Shown here: positions 9,244 to 17,798 of the stretch, piece by piece
How the letters are laid out: every line of letters starts with the position of its first letter
Numbering within the stretch: the first letter of the stretch is position 1
Source of the DNA: Planctomycetia bacterium
GTDB taxonomy: Bacteria > Planctomycetota > Planctomycetia > Pirellulales > UBA1268
NCBI GenBank assembly: GCA_009924545.1
Contig: RFRL01000013.1
Span: 1 to 34,260, forward strand
Direction of reading: 5' to 3'
DNA: 34,260 nucleotides
Notes under the pieces: generated by a model
The model's database searches: none
What the model was told of the DNA's origin: nothing
The model's input: only the letters and a program-made list of their open reading frames with translations
Program-made: the position numbers and the translations under genes

Positions 9244-10917
9244 TCAGTGCTGCAACTTCTTGTACCGGAAGCGGTGGGGCTCGTCGGCGGCAATGCCCAG
9301 CCGCTCGCGGCGGCTCCGTTCGTAGACTTCGAAGTTGCCCTCGCACACGTGGACGTAGCCGTCCCCCTCGAAGGCGATGATGTGGGTGGCGAGCCGATCG
9401 AGGAACCACCGGTCGTGCGTGATCACCACGACACTACCCGCGAAGGCGGTGATCCCCTCCTCCAAGGAGCGGAGCGTGTCGACGTCAAGGTCGTTGGTCG
9501 GCTCGTCGAGGAGGAGGAGGTTCGAACCGCTGCGGAGCAGCTTGGCGAGATGCACGCGGTTGCGCTCGCCGCCTGAGAGCGTGCCCACCTTCTTCTGCTG
9601 GTCGGGACCGAGGAAGTTGAATCGGGCGACATAGCTTCGCGCGTTGACCGATTTCTTCCCCAGCTCGATCGTGTCGTGGCCGCCGGAGATCTCCTCGAAC
9701 ACGGTTTTCGCCGGGTCGAGGGCGTCACGGCTCTGGTCGACGTAGCCGATGTCGACCGTCGGTCCCCGCTTGACTGAACCGGCGTCGGGCTGCTCCTGAC
9801 CGACGAGCATACGGAACAAGGTGGTCTTGCCCGCCCCATTGGGACCGATGATCCCCACGATACCGCCGGGGGGGATGCGGAACGACAGGTTCTCCAACAG
9901 CACCTTGTCGCCGTAGGCCTTGGAGAGCTTCTCCGCCTCGACAACGAGATCGCCAAGCGGGCGGCTGGCGGGGATGAAGATCTCGATGTCGGAATCGCGC
10001 ACCGCGGCCTGCTCGGCCGCCAGTTTATCGTAGGCGGCAACGCGGGCCTTGCTCTTGGCCTGCCGCGCCTTGGGTGACATCCGGATCCACTCCAGTTCCC
10101 TGTCGAGCGTCTTCTGCCGGGTCGACGCCTGCTTCTCCTCCAGCTCCAGCCGGGCCTTCTTCTGCTCGAGCCAGGAGGAGTAGTTGCCCTCGAAGGGGAT
10201 CCCGCGGCCATGGTCCACCTCGAGGATCCACTTGGCGACGTTGTCGAGGAAGTAGCGGTCGTGGGTCACGGCGACGACCGTGCCGGTGTATTCGGCGAGG
10301 TGCCGCTCCAGCCAGGCGACGCTCTCGGCGTCGAGGTGATTCGTGGGTTCGTCGAGGAGGAGTAGGTCGGGCTTCTCGAGCAACAAGCGGCACAGGGCCA
10401 CCCGGCGCCGCTCCCCGCCCGACAAGTTGGTCACCGGCCAGTCCCCGGGGGGCAGGTTCATCGCGTCCATGGCGATCTCCACCTGGCGGTCGATGTCCCA
10501 GGCGTTCTTCGCCTCGATCAGGTCCTGCACCGTGGCCTGCTCCGCGAGGAGTCTCTCCATCTCGGCGTCGTCGAGCGGCGTCCCGAGCCGGGTGTTGATC
10601 TCCTCGAAGCGCGACAGGATCGCTCGCGTCGCCCCCACTGCCTCCAGGACGTTCTCGAACACCGTCTTCGTCGTGTCGAGTTTCGGTTCCTGCTCGAGGT
10701 ATCCCACCGTGTAACCGTCGGCCAGCCGCGCCTCGCCCTCGTATTCCCGGTCGATGCCCGCCATGATCTTCATGAGCGTGCTCTTACCGGCGCCGTTGCG
10801 GCCCAGCAGACCGATCTTCGCCCCCGGATAGAAGGCGAGGTTGATGTTCTTGAGCAGTTCACGCTGCCCGAACTTCTTGGTGAGGCCCGAAATCTGGAAT
10901 ATGAACGCAGCGCCCAT
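9244..10917 (-). CDS. ettA: ABC-F translation factor EttA (energy-dependent translational throttle)
   Basis: A 557-residue soluble ABC-F protein with two ATPase domains and no membrane segments. EttA binds the ribosomal E site and gates early elongation according to ATP/ADP. The first Walker A is GRNGAGKS at about 39-46, with signature [11 protein letters not shown] and Walker [13 protein letters not shown]. The linker ([23 protein letters not shown]) is charged and probably helical. The second domain has [21 protein letters not shown] and [12 protein letters not shown]. Length and N-terminal [17 protein letters not shown] fit EttA. ATG at 10917 is chosen on that basis. It converges on ispH and diverges from the sulfurtransferase gene. 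Confidence 0.94.
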   Translation of the reverse strand: MGAAFIFQISGLTKKFGQRELLKNINLAFYPGAKIGLLGRNGAGKSTLMKIMAGIDREYEGEARLADGYTVGYLEQEPKLDTTKTVFENVLEAVGATRAILSRFEEINTRLGTPLDDAEMERLLAEQATVQDLIEAKNAWDIDRQVEIAMDAMNLPPGDWPVTNLSGGERRRVALCRLLLEKPDLLLLDEPTNHLDAESVAWLERHLAEYTGTVVAVTHDRYFLDNVAKWILEVDHGRGIPFEGNYSSWLEQKKARLELEEKQASTRQKTLDRELEWIRMSPKARQAKSKARVAAYDKLAAEQAAVRDSDIEIFIPASRPLGDLVVEAEKLSKAYGDKVLLENLSFRIPPGGIVGIIGPNGAGKTTLFRMLVGQEQPDAGSVKRGPTVDIGYVDQSRDALDPAKTVFEEISGGHDTIELGKKSVNARSYVARFNFLGPDQQKKVGTLSGGERNRVHLAKLLRSGSNLLLLDEPTNDLDVDTLRSLEEGITAFAGSVVVITHDRWFLDRLATHIIAFEGDGYVHVCEGNFEVYERSRRERLGIAADEPHRFRYKKLQH

Positions 10918-11190
10918 CGCACGCACCCGGTGGAGCAGCGGTTGATCCGACCACCGCGTGGCCGGCCGGCACCGCTGTGGAAGACCGAACCACTCGAAAA
11001 ACCGAACCGCTCGAAAAGACCACGACTCGGCACACCGCCACCGACGGCCCGCAGACCGCGTTGGCACAGTCGACCCTGTTGTAGCCGAACCGCCGCTGTC
11101 CCACGAGGGACGGCCTCGTTGCAGGGTGCCAGGTGATGGACTACGATTCGAACGACTGTGGTTCCCGTCCGCGCGAGGAGATTCCGGATC
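10918..11190. promoter_or_regulatory. Divergent intergenic region ettA / sulfurtransferase with 17-bp direct repeat
   Basis: 273 bp separating outward-facing genes, presumably holding both promoters. Bases 10984-11000 and 11001-11017 are tandem 17-bp copies (ACCGAACC-R-CTCGAAAA) with one difference. They sit 67-100 bp upstream of the ettA start and could be a paired operator. The sulfurtransferase Shine-Dalgarno GAGGAG is at 11175-11180. Confidence 0.5.
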
Positions 11191-11967
11191 ATGGCCGCCT
11201 ACGCCCATCCCGAGGTGCTGGTGACCACCGAGTGGGTGGCGAATCATCTGGCCGATCCGCGGGTGCGGATCGTCGAATCGGACGAAGACCGTGGTCTGTA
11301 CACGATGGGGCACGTGCCCGGGGCGGTGGAAATCGACTGGCAGGTCGATCTCCAGGCTCCCCTGGAGCGCGACTACATCGACCGGGCGGCATTCGAGCGG
11401 CTGTGCAGTGAACGGGGGATCTCCAACGACACCACGGTCGTGTTCTACGGTGACAAGAACAACTGGTGGGCCTGCTATACGTTCTGGGTGTTCAAGCTCT
11501 ATGGCCACCCCGAATGCCGGATCATGGACGGGGGCCGCAAGCGCTGGGAACTCGACGGCCGCACCTGGTCGACCGAGCGCGTCGCCCCGCCGCACGCCCG
11601 TTACACGGCGACCGAGCAGGATGCCTCGATCCGCGCTCTCCGCGACGAGGTGCTGCGGCACCAGAAGTCGGGCCGCCAGTTGCTCGATGTCCGGTCTCCG
11701 GAGGAGTACCGCGGGGAGCGGATGCACATGCCTGACTACCCCAACGAAGGCGCGGTCCGAGGCGGGCACATCCCTGGCGCCGTCAACGTGCCTTGGGTCC
11801 GAGCCTGCAACGACGACGGCACTTTCAAGTCGGCCCGCGACCTGGAGAAACTCTACGTTCGCGAGGTGAAACTCAAGCGTCGTTCACCGACCATCGCCTA
11901 CTGCCGCATCGGCGAGCGGTCGAGCCTCACGTGGTTCGTCCTCAAGTATCTCCTCGGCGCAACGTGA
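11191..11967 (+). CDS. Two-domain sulfurtransferase (rhodanese/SseA type), C-terminus frameshifted
   Basis: Thiosulfate or 3-mercaptopyruvate sulfurtransferase with two rhodanese domains. The first (about 5-125) is the inactive structural domain. The second carries the catalytic loop CRIGERSS with Cys238. Start ATG 11191 follows GAGGAG by ten bases. The frame stops at TGA 11965-11967 after 258 residues, in the middle of the conserved C-terminal helix. The missing family ending [20 protein letters not shown] is found in the -1 frame from 11961 to the stop at 12095. Restoring the frame gives about 301 residues. No slippery heptamer is seen at the junction, so a single-base deletion or sequencing error is likeliest. 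The SufE-like gene follows on the same strand. Confidence 0.88.
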   Translation: MAAYAHPEVLVTTEWVANHLADPRVRIVESDEDRGLYTMGHVPGAVEIDWQVDLQAPLERDYIDRAAFERLCSERGISNDTTVVFYGDKNNWWACYTFWVFKLYGHPECRIMDGGRKRWELDGRTWSTERVAPPHARYTATEQDASIRALRDEVLRHQKSGRQLLDVRSPEEYRGERMHMPDYPNEGAVRGGHIPGAVNVPWVRACNDDGTFKSARDLEKLYVREVKLKRRSPTIAYCRIGERSSLTWFVLKYLLGAT

Positions 11968-12095
11968 AGAACTACGACGGCTCGTGGTTGGAATGGGGCA
12001 ACGCCGTCCGCGTGCCGATCGCCAAGGGCCCGGAACCGGGTGGACCGGGGCAGGGTGGTGTCGCCGGGGAAACGGCCACCGCCGGTCACTCCTGA
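11961..12095 (+). other. Displaced C-terminal coding segment of the sulfurtransferase (-1 frame)
   Basis: Forty-four codons beginning AAC at 11961 encode [14 protein letters not shown] followed by [13 protein letters not shown], the usual end of SseA-type sulfurtransferases, up to the stop at 12093-12095. The preceding frame ends at 11967. A one-base loss next to GGCGCAAC explains both. The SufE-like start lies 22 bp after this stop. Confidence 0.8.
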
Positions 12096-12117
12096 CCGGA
12101 CCGGGGCGATTCTGGCC

Positions 12118-12582
12118 ATGGACACCGTCGCCTCACGCGTGGAGCGGATCGTCGGCGAATTCGCCGACCTCGACCCCCGTGAAAAACTCGAATTGCTCGT
12201 CGAGTTCGCTGCGGGCTTGCCGCCGCTGCCGGAGAGCCACCGTGCCCGCCGGGCCGAAGCGGAGGGGCGGGTGCACGAGTGCCAGACCCCCGTGTTCCTC
12301 TGGCCCGAGGTGATCGACGGGCGGGCGCGGCTCGTGGCCGAAGTGGCCCCCGAAGCGCCGACCGTGAAGGGATTCGTCGCCATCCTCTCCCAGGCGGTCG
12401 AGGGGCGCCCCGCAGCCGAAGCCGCGGCGCTCGACGAGGCCGTGATCGACCGGACCGGTCTGGCCGAGGTGCTCGGTATGCTCCGCAGCCGCGGACTGAG
12501 GGCGATCCTGGCACGGGTCAAACGCGGACTGCTGGCCGCCGTGCCGCCAACGACCAGTGCGCCTCGACCCGCGGCATCGTGA
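12118..12582 (+). CDS. SufE-like Fe-S cluster assembly / sulfur acceptor protein
   Basis: A 154-residue protein of the SufE family, which accepts persulfide sulfur from a cysteine desulfurase (SufS) and passes it to cluster assembly. The N-terminal helix DTVASRVERIVGEFADLDPREKLELLVEFAAGLPPLPE is typical. The acceptor cysteine is Cys55 in GRVHECQTPVFLW, matching the V-x-G-C-x-S-x-VW motif with Glu in place of Gly. The start ATG at 12118 places the family N-terminus correctly. Its position behind a sulfurtransferase suggests a shared sulfur-relay role, possibly serving the Fe-S enzymes IspH, HpnH and QueE. That link is inference. Confidence 0.88.
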   Translation: MDTVASRVERIVGEFADLDPREKLELLVEFAAGLPPLPESHRARRAEAEGRVHECQTPVFLWPEVIDGRARLVAEVAPEAPTVKGFVAILSQAVEGRPAAEAAALDEAVIDRTGLAEVLGMLRSRGLRAILARVKRGLLAAVPPTTSAPRPAAS

Positions 12583-12600
12583 AGCCTTGGGGCACGGGAA

Positions 12601-12633
12601 GCGGCTCATGCGCACCCTGGCAGCGTGAGCCGC
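12601..12633. terminator. Hairpin between converging sufE-like and hpnH genes
   Basis: GCGGCTCA at 12601-12608 pairs perfectly with TGAGCCGC at 12626-12633, 18 bp after the SufE-like stop. A second 14-bp palindrome (GTGCCGGCCGGCAC, 12667-12680) lies nearer the hpnH stop. Neither has a clear T-tract. Together they may act as a bidirectional terminator in this 125-bp gap. Confidence 0.45.
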
Positions 12634-12707
12634 GGCGGCCGCCACCCTCCCGCTTGCTCGCCGCGCGTGCCGGCCGGCACCAGGGAAGGCCGCCCACCGA
12701 CGGCCGC

Positions 12708-13823
12708 TCACGCCACCTGCTCGAGGATCGGCAGGGACGGAAAGCCGTCCGCCACCGGTGCCGCCGCAGGCTGCGCCCCGGCCTGTGGCTCCGCGTGACG
12801 AGGGGCCCGCGGCGCCCCCAACAGTGCCAGGCGGGCCGTGGCCAGGAGGCCGCCGAGCGACCCGAACGTGGCCTCGACGGCCGCCGGCTCATATCCGCAG
12901 TGCACCATGCAGTTGGCGCACTTGGCGTTGCCGCTGGCCCGACCGTAGGCATCCCAGTCGGTCTCCTCCATCAAGGCGCGGAACGAACGGGCGTACCCCT
13001 CGTCAAGGAGGTAGCAGGGGCGCTGCCAGCCGAACAGGTTGTAGGTCGGCGTCCCCCACGGACGGCACTCGAGATCCCAGGCGCCTTTGAGGAACTCGAG
13101 GAACACCGGCGACTGGTTGAAGCGCCAGCGGCGTGGCGCGTCGGCGAGGAGCCGGCGGAACAGTGACTCGCTGCGCCGGCGGGGCAGGAAGTGATCCTGG
13201 TCCGGGGCCTTCGCATAGGGGTATCCGGGGGAGATCATCATCCCCTCGACACCGAGTGCCATCACCTCGTCGAAGAAGCGCCGGTAGCGCTCGGGGTCGG
13301 CGTCGGTGAACAACGTGGAGTTGGTGGTCACCCGGAATCCGACCCTGCGGGCCGCGCGGATCGCGGCCACCGCGATGTCGTACACCCCCTCGCGGCAGAC
13401 GGCGTGATCGTGCTCCTCACGCGGGCCGTCGAGGTGCACCGAGAAGGCGAGGTACGGCGACGGCCGGAAGCGCGGCAGCATCTCCTCGAGCTTGAGCGCG
13501 TTGGTGCACAGGTAGAGGTACTTCCGCCGGGCGACGATGCCGGCCACGATCGCCTCGATCTCGGGATGGAGCAGCGGCTCGCCGCCGGGGATCGACACCA
13601 CCGGGGCGCCGCACTCGTCCACCGCCGCCAGGCACTGCTCCGCGCTGAGGTGCGACCGCAGGACACTGGCGGGATGCTGGATCTTGCCACAGCCGCCGCA
13701 TGCCAGATTGCAGCGGAAGAGCGGTTCCAGCATGAGCACCAGCGGATACCGGACATTGCCCCGGAGCCGCTGCCGGAGCACGTGCCCGACGACCGAGACC
13801 ATCTGCCCGAGCGGGACACTCAT
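12708..13823 (-). CDS. hpnH: Adenosylhopane synthase, radical SAM protein HpnH
   Basis: A 371-residue radical SAM enzyme that adds the 5'-deoxyadenosyl radical to diploptene (hopene) to form adenosylhopane, the first step of side-chain extension. The [4Fe-4S]-SAM motif is CNLACGGC, Cys38/Cys42/Cys45. The SAM-binding VVSIPGGEPLLH follows. The region YAKAPDQDHFLPRRR and a C-terminal cysteine group CANCMVHCGYEP are typical of HpnH. The start ATG at 13823 overlaps the cyclase stop as ATGA, so the two are co-translated. The last 40 residues are Ala/Pro-rich and poorly conserved. Confidence 0.94.
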   Translation of the reverse strand: MSVPLGQMVSVVGHVLRQRLRGNVRYPLVLMLEPLFRCNLACGGCGKIQHPASVLRSHLSAEQCLAAVDECGAPVVSIPGGEPLLHPEIEAIVAGIVARRKYLYLCTNALKLEEMLPRFRPSPYLAFSVHLDGPREEHDHAVCREGVYDIAVAAIRAARRVGFRVTTNSTLFTDADPERYRRFFDEVMALGVEGMMISPGYPYAKAPDQDHFLPRRRSESLFRRLLADAPRRWRFNQSPVFLEFLKGAWDLECRPWGTPTYNLFGWQRPCYLLDEGYARSFRALMEETDWDAYGRASGNAKCANCMVHCGYEPAAVEATFGSLGGLLATARLALLGAPRAPRHAEPQAGAQPAAAPVADGFPSLPILEQVA

Positions 13824-16081
13824 GCGATCGGCTCCTTGACCAGACCCACGCCTCCCCGCGCTGCCGGCACACCGAGCGAGGGCACCCATGCCGCGAACCT
13901 GGCCAGCGCCACGAGCGGGAAGTAGATCGGGTAGTAGTGATAGCGGAGGTAGAACACCTTCGGGAACCCGGTGCCGGTGAATTCGCGCTGCGTCCAGGAG
14001 CCGTCGGCTTCCTGGCGCTCGAGCAACCACTGGACACCGCGCCGGGCCGCGCGGCACTCGCCCCGGCCGGCGGCAATCAGCCCTGCCACGGCCCAGGCGG
14101 TCTGGGAAGCGGTCGTCGGACCCACGCCCGCCAGGGCGGGATCGGCGTAGCTGGCAGGCGACTCCCCCCAGCCCCAGTCGGCCTGCTGGTGGTCGACGAG
14201 CCAATCGGCCGCCCGAGCCACCAGCGGATCGGTGGCCGGCACCCCCACGGCGCGGAGGCCCTCCAGCGCCTGCCAGGTGCCGTAGACGTAGTTCACACCC
14301 CAGCGGCCGAACCAGGCTCCGTCGGGCTCCTGCGTGCGCCGCAGGTAGGCCACCGCCCGGTCGACCGCGTCGTGTCCGATGCTCAACCCCGTCTTGCCGA
14401 ATGCCTCCAACACACGACCGGCGAGGTCGGGGGTGCTGGGGTCGATCATCGCGTTGTGGTCGGCGAAGGGCACCTCGCAGAGGAACTCCAGATTGTTGTC
14501 ACGATCGAAGGCCCCCCAACCGCCGTCGGAGTTCTGCATCGCCGCCAGCCACCGACGGGCCCGACCGATCGCCGCCCCGGCCCGCTCGCGGCGCCGCGCG
14601 TCGACCGCCGTCAACGGGGCCCGGCGCCGCGCACCGTCGCGCCACGTGGCCAACGCGATCACCACCATCGCGGTGTCATCGACGTCGGGATAGAAGCGGT
14701 TGGCGTACTGGAAGCACCATCCCGTGGCCGCCACGCCGACGGCGGCCGGCACGGCACCGACCCAGTCGCCCGCGACCCGCACCTCGTTGTCGAGAAGCCA
14801 ATCGATACCCCGGTCGACGACCGCGGGAACGGCGGCCGCGCCGTTCGCCGTGGTCGCTGCCGGGCCGCCGCCGTCGCCCGAGCGCCCGGCCTCCACCAGC
14901 GCGATGACCGTGATCGCGGTATCCCACACGGGCGACCGACAAGGCTCGAGCCTGGTGTTGCCGTCCGGTTCGCGCTCCACCAACCGCTCCAACTGGGCCC
15001 AGCACTCGCGCACCTCGGGAGAGTCTTCGCCACAGCCCATCGCCCGCAGCGCCACCAGACTCCACACGATCGGCGGAAAGATGGCCCCCAGACCGTCGCT
15101 GCCGGCGAAACGCTCGAGCATCCACCGCCGGCAGGCCTGCACCGCGCGGGGCCGCAGCGGCACGAATCCGATCGCCTCGCAGGTTTTGATCACGCGATCG
15201 ACAGCGCGGAAGAAGCGGGCCCACCCCCCCTCCTTCACGACCTGATCGCGCCGGGCATCGGCGCTGAAGAGCTCGGCGATGCCCTCCCGGGGAGCCACCT
15301 GCCGGACCGGCTTGAAGGCCCACATCAGCGACAGTGGCACGATCATCGTCCGCGACCAGGCCGACACGCGCCGGAGATTGACCGGAAACCAATCGGGAAG
15401 CAGCACCATCTCGGGAGGCACCGCCGGGCAGGCCGCGTAGGGGATCTGCCCGAGCAAGGCCAGGTAAAAGCGAGTGAAACTGTTGACGGCCCATGGGCCC
15501 CCGGCTCGCTCGATGGCGCGGCGTGCGCGCCTCAGCGGCTCGGAAGAGGGGTCGTGACCGGTGAGCTTGAGGGCGAAGTAGGCCTTCACGCTGGCACTGA
15601 CGTCGACCGGCCCACCGGGATAGATCGACCAGCCCCCCTGGGGCAACTGTTCAGTGAGGATGCGGCGGGCCGCGCCCGGGATCTCCGCCCCATCGAGGCG
15701 TCCGGCCCAGGCCAGGATGAGGATGTACTCGCTCTCGAGAATCGTGTCGCCTTCGAGCGGCCCGCGCCAGTGACCATCGTCGGCCTGCTGATCACGGAGC
15801 CACGACTCGGTGAGCCGCAGCGCCTGCGACAGCGGCCGACCCCGCTCCGGCCCGACGTGCTCCCGGCCCCGCGCCGGCTCACCGGCCCCCCCCTCGCCGG
15901 ATACTCCAAGGAGACCACGGAGGGCATCGGCCGGATGGTTGACGACCGCCACCCGGTGCACCGTGCGACCACCCACCGGCGTGTCGAGCGGCCGATCCAG
16001 CGCCGCGGGCCCCAGGAGATCCTCGGTACCGACGACCGTGGGGGCCTCCGACGCCCCCGCGATGAATCTGGCGTGCCTCAT
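13820..16081 (-). CDS. shc: Squalene-hopene cyclase (HpnF/Shc)
   Basis: A prenyltransferase/cyclase of the terpene cyclase class II type, 753 residues from ATG 16081. It cyclises squalene to hopene/hopanol at the membrane face. The catalytic acid motif is DVDDTA at 466-471. QW repeats are recognisable: QNSDGGWGAFD, QEPDGAWFGRWGVNYVYGTW, QQADWGWGES and QEADGSW near the C-terminus. The conserved body begins at about residue 85 (LRLTESWLRDQQADDGHWRG), so the first 80 residues are an unconserved extension. A start further in cannot be excluded, but AGGGA eight bases before ATG 16081 supports it. It is the promoter-proximal gene of the shc-hpnH pair. Confidence 0.95.
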   Translation of the reverse strand: MRHARFIAGASEAPTVVGTEDLLGPAALDRPLDTPVGGRTVHRVAVVNHPADALRGLLGVSGEGGAGEPARGREHVGPERGRPLSQALRLTESWLRDQQADDGHWRGPLEGDTILESEYILILAWAGRLDGAEIPGAARRILTEQLPQGGWSIYPGGPVDVSASVKAYFALKLTGHDPSSEPLRRARRAIERAGGPWAVNSFTRFYLALLGQIPYAACPAVPPEMVLLPDWFPVNLRRVSAWSRTMIVPLSLMWAFKPVRQVAPREGIAELFSADARRDQVVKEGGWARFFRAVDRVIKTCEAIGFVPLRPRAVQACRRWMLERFAGSDGLGAIFPPIVWSLVALRAMGCGEDSPEVRECWAQLERLVEREPDGNTRLEPCRSPVWDTAITVIALVEAGRSGDGGGPAATTANGAAAVPAVVDRGIDWLLDNEVRVAGDWVGAVPAAVGVAATGWCFQYANRFYPDVDDTAMVVIALATWRDGARRRAPLTAVDARRRERAGAAIGRARRWLAAMQNSDGGWGAFDRDNNLEFLCEVPFADHNAMIDPSTPDLAGRVLEAFGKTGLSIGHDAVDRAVAYLRRTQEPDGAWFGRWGVNYVYGTWQALEGLRAVGVPATDPLVARAADWLVDHQQADWGWGESPASYADPALAGVGPTTASQTAWAVAGLIAAGRGECRAARRGVQWLLERQEADGSWTQREFTGTGFPKVFYLRYHYYPIYFPLVALARFAAWVPSLGVPAARGGVGLVKEPIA

Positions 16082-16148
16082 GAACGCATCCCTGCTGCGG
16101 TACGTCCCAGCGGCCCCGGTGGTCCGGGACTGCACCCGCCGGACTCGA

Positions 16149-16168
16149 CCCGGCGTTCCATCGCCGGG
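16149..16168. promoter_or_regulatory. Small hairpin in the leader upstream of shc
   Basis: CCCGGCG (16149-16155) pairs with CGCCGGG (16162-16168) around a six-base loop, 68 bp upstream of the cyclase start in the 214-bp gap after the histidine kinase. It could be a terminator for the kinase or a leader structure of shc. No T-tract is visible. Confidence 0.3.
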
Positions 16169-16295
16169 CCTCCATCCCGTGTGCATCGGAGGATAGAGAA
16201 CGATGGAAACGCGGACAAGGTCGGCTGGCACCAGCGCTGTGGCAGACGGGGCGACCGGGGCTGAGCGCCCGTGGTGGTCTCCCTCCGGGCACAGG

Positions 16296-17675
16296 TCAGG
16301 AGGATCTGGGGGGTTTGTGCGGGGCGATCCCCGCGTCCACACCACCCGCGCACGCAGGCAGGCCCACGGTCACCCGCGTGCCACCGGAAGGGGACACTCC
16401 GAGTTCCACGGTGCCGCCGCAGGCCACGATGAAGCGCCGGGCTTTCGCCAGTCCGAAGCCGATCCCGCGCCCCGCCTCACGACCGCTGTGGAAGGGATCG
16501 AACGCCGCCCGGCGCGTCTCTGCGTCCATACCCGGGCCATCGTCGTCGACACGGATCTCCACCCACCGGCCCATCGTCGCCCCCGGCGCCTCGACACCGA
16601 TCGCCACCCGGCCTCCGGCCGCCACCGCATCGAGCGCGTTGTTCACGATGGCCCGCAGCGCCTCTTCCACCAGCGCCCGATCGACCCACACCGCTGCGGC
16701 ACGCGACTCCGGTGCTTCGATGCGGACCCCGCGTTCCGTGGCCCGGCCCGCCAGCGCCCTGACGGTGGCGGCGACGATCGCGACGGCATCGCAGGCGCCA
16801 GGGTGGGGCAACGGCGGACGGGCACAGAGCATCAGGCCGCCGATCATGTCGCGGGCGCGGAAGGCCTGGTCGACGATCGTGGCCAGGCGACGACGGCGCT
16901 GGGGGTCGGTCTCGCCCACCAGCAGCGCCTGCCCGCGCGCGGCGATGTTGGCCAGCGGGTTGTTGATCTCGTGCCCGGCGCCATGGGCCAGGGACCTCAG
17001 CCCCTCGAGCCGGGCCGCCTCCACTTCCGCGGTCCAGCCGCCTGCGAGGCGGTGATGCGACACCGCGAGCCGCACGGCCGCCATGAGGACCACCGCCTCG
17101 GGTCCCGCCGTCGCTGGCGCTCCTCCACCCCGGGGCAGCCGGGCGACGGTGCCGGCATCAAGACTCCCGCGCAGCCGGCCGCCCCACGCACGCGCATCGG
17201 CCTCCCGACGGTCCCCGGGGCCAACGGCACACCGCATCGCCAGCGCCAACGCGTGCCACGCGGCCGGATCAGGCGTCATCCGTCCCTCCGGGCCGGCCAT
17301 GGACGCACCGTCCCCATGGAGCCACACGAGGTCCCGCTCGAGGGCGAGCCCCAAGCCAGAGGTCCCCTGGGCAGAAGCTGCAGAGCTGGCAGGGTCTTGG
17401 CTCACCAGCCACACGGCCAGTCCAGGATCGTCGGCAGCCGCCGCCCACAAGACCGCAGACGCCTCATGTACGACGCCTGCCGCACCTTCCAGAACCGCCG
17501 CCGCCAGGCCCAGGCAACCCGCGCGCGACACCGGCACGACCACGGCGCCGCCAGCAGCCCCGACCACCAATCCGCAGCCACTGGGTCGCAGGCGATCGTC
17601 GGTTCCGACCGGGTATCCGACCGGGTAGAAGGGATGGGCGGAAGGGCACACGTGGTCACATCCACATGCCGACAC
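16296..17675 (-). CDS. Soluble histidine kinase without membrane segments
   Basis: Up to 459 residues. The C-terminal half is a clear kinase: HGAGHEINNPLANIAARGQALL with the phospho-acceptor candidate His235, N-box IVNNALDAV (Asn346), DDDGPGMD, and G-box GRGIGFGLAKARRFI. The N-terminal 220 residues are Ala/Gly-rich, have no transmembrane helix and match no sensor domain I recognise. The start is uncertain. GTG 17675 lies inside a large perfect hairpin, and GTG 17651 is the next candidate. The gene lies between the HTH-REC regulator and the cyclase genes on the same strand, so it probably phosphorylates that regulator and may influence hopanoid genes. This is inferred from position only. Confidence 0.85.
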   Translation of the reverse strand: MSACGCDHVCPSAHPFYPVGYPVGTDDRLRPSGCGLVVGAAGGAVVVPVSRAGCLGLAAAVLEGAAGVVHEASAVLWAAAADDPGLAVWLVSQDPASSAASAQGTSGLGLALERDLVWLHGDGASMAGPEGRMTPDPAAWHALALAMRCAVGPGDRREADARAWGGRLRGSLDAGTVARLPRGGGAPATAGPEAVVLMAAVRLAVSHHRLAGGWTAEVEAARLEGLRSLAHGAGHEINNPLANIAARGQALLVGETDPQRRRRLATIVDQAFRARDMIGGLMLCARPPLPHPGACDAVAIVAATVRALAGRATERGVRIEAPESRAAAVWVDRALVEEALRAIVNNALDAVAAGGRVAIGVEAPGATMGRWVEIRVDDDGPGMDAETRRAAFDPFHSGREAGRGIGFGLAKARRFIVACGGTVELGVSPSGGTRVTVGLPACAGGVDAGIAPHKPPRSS

Positions 17676-17710
17676 GTGCCGGACCGCGGCGGGTCCGGCA
17701 CGTGTCGGCA
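17667..17710. repeat. Perfect 19-bp inverted repeat with six-base loop
   Basis: Bases 17667-17685 are the exact reverse complement of 17692-17710, separated by GCGGCG. Each arm contains CACGTG, and a further CACGTG lies at 17650-17655. It sits 88 bp after the regulator stop and covers the candidate GTG start (17675) of the kinase. No T-tract follows on the minus strand. It may be a terminator, a translation-blocking hairpin or a dyad operator. Confidence 0.9.
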
Positions 17711-17798
17711 GCAGGAACGGGCAGACGCCGACGCCGCGCCCGCGGAGTTGAAGTTGGCCCCGAGTTGAAGCAGGCCCCGTCAGGGTGGACTCGTCCGC

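Noticed and set aside
13937-16264. 775-codon open frame on the plus strand opposite squalene-hopene cyclase
   Set aside because: The minus strand encodes the DVDDTA and QW motifs of the cyclase; the plus frame shows no family features and is Arg/Pro/Gly-rich shadow sequence.
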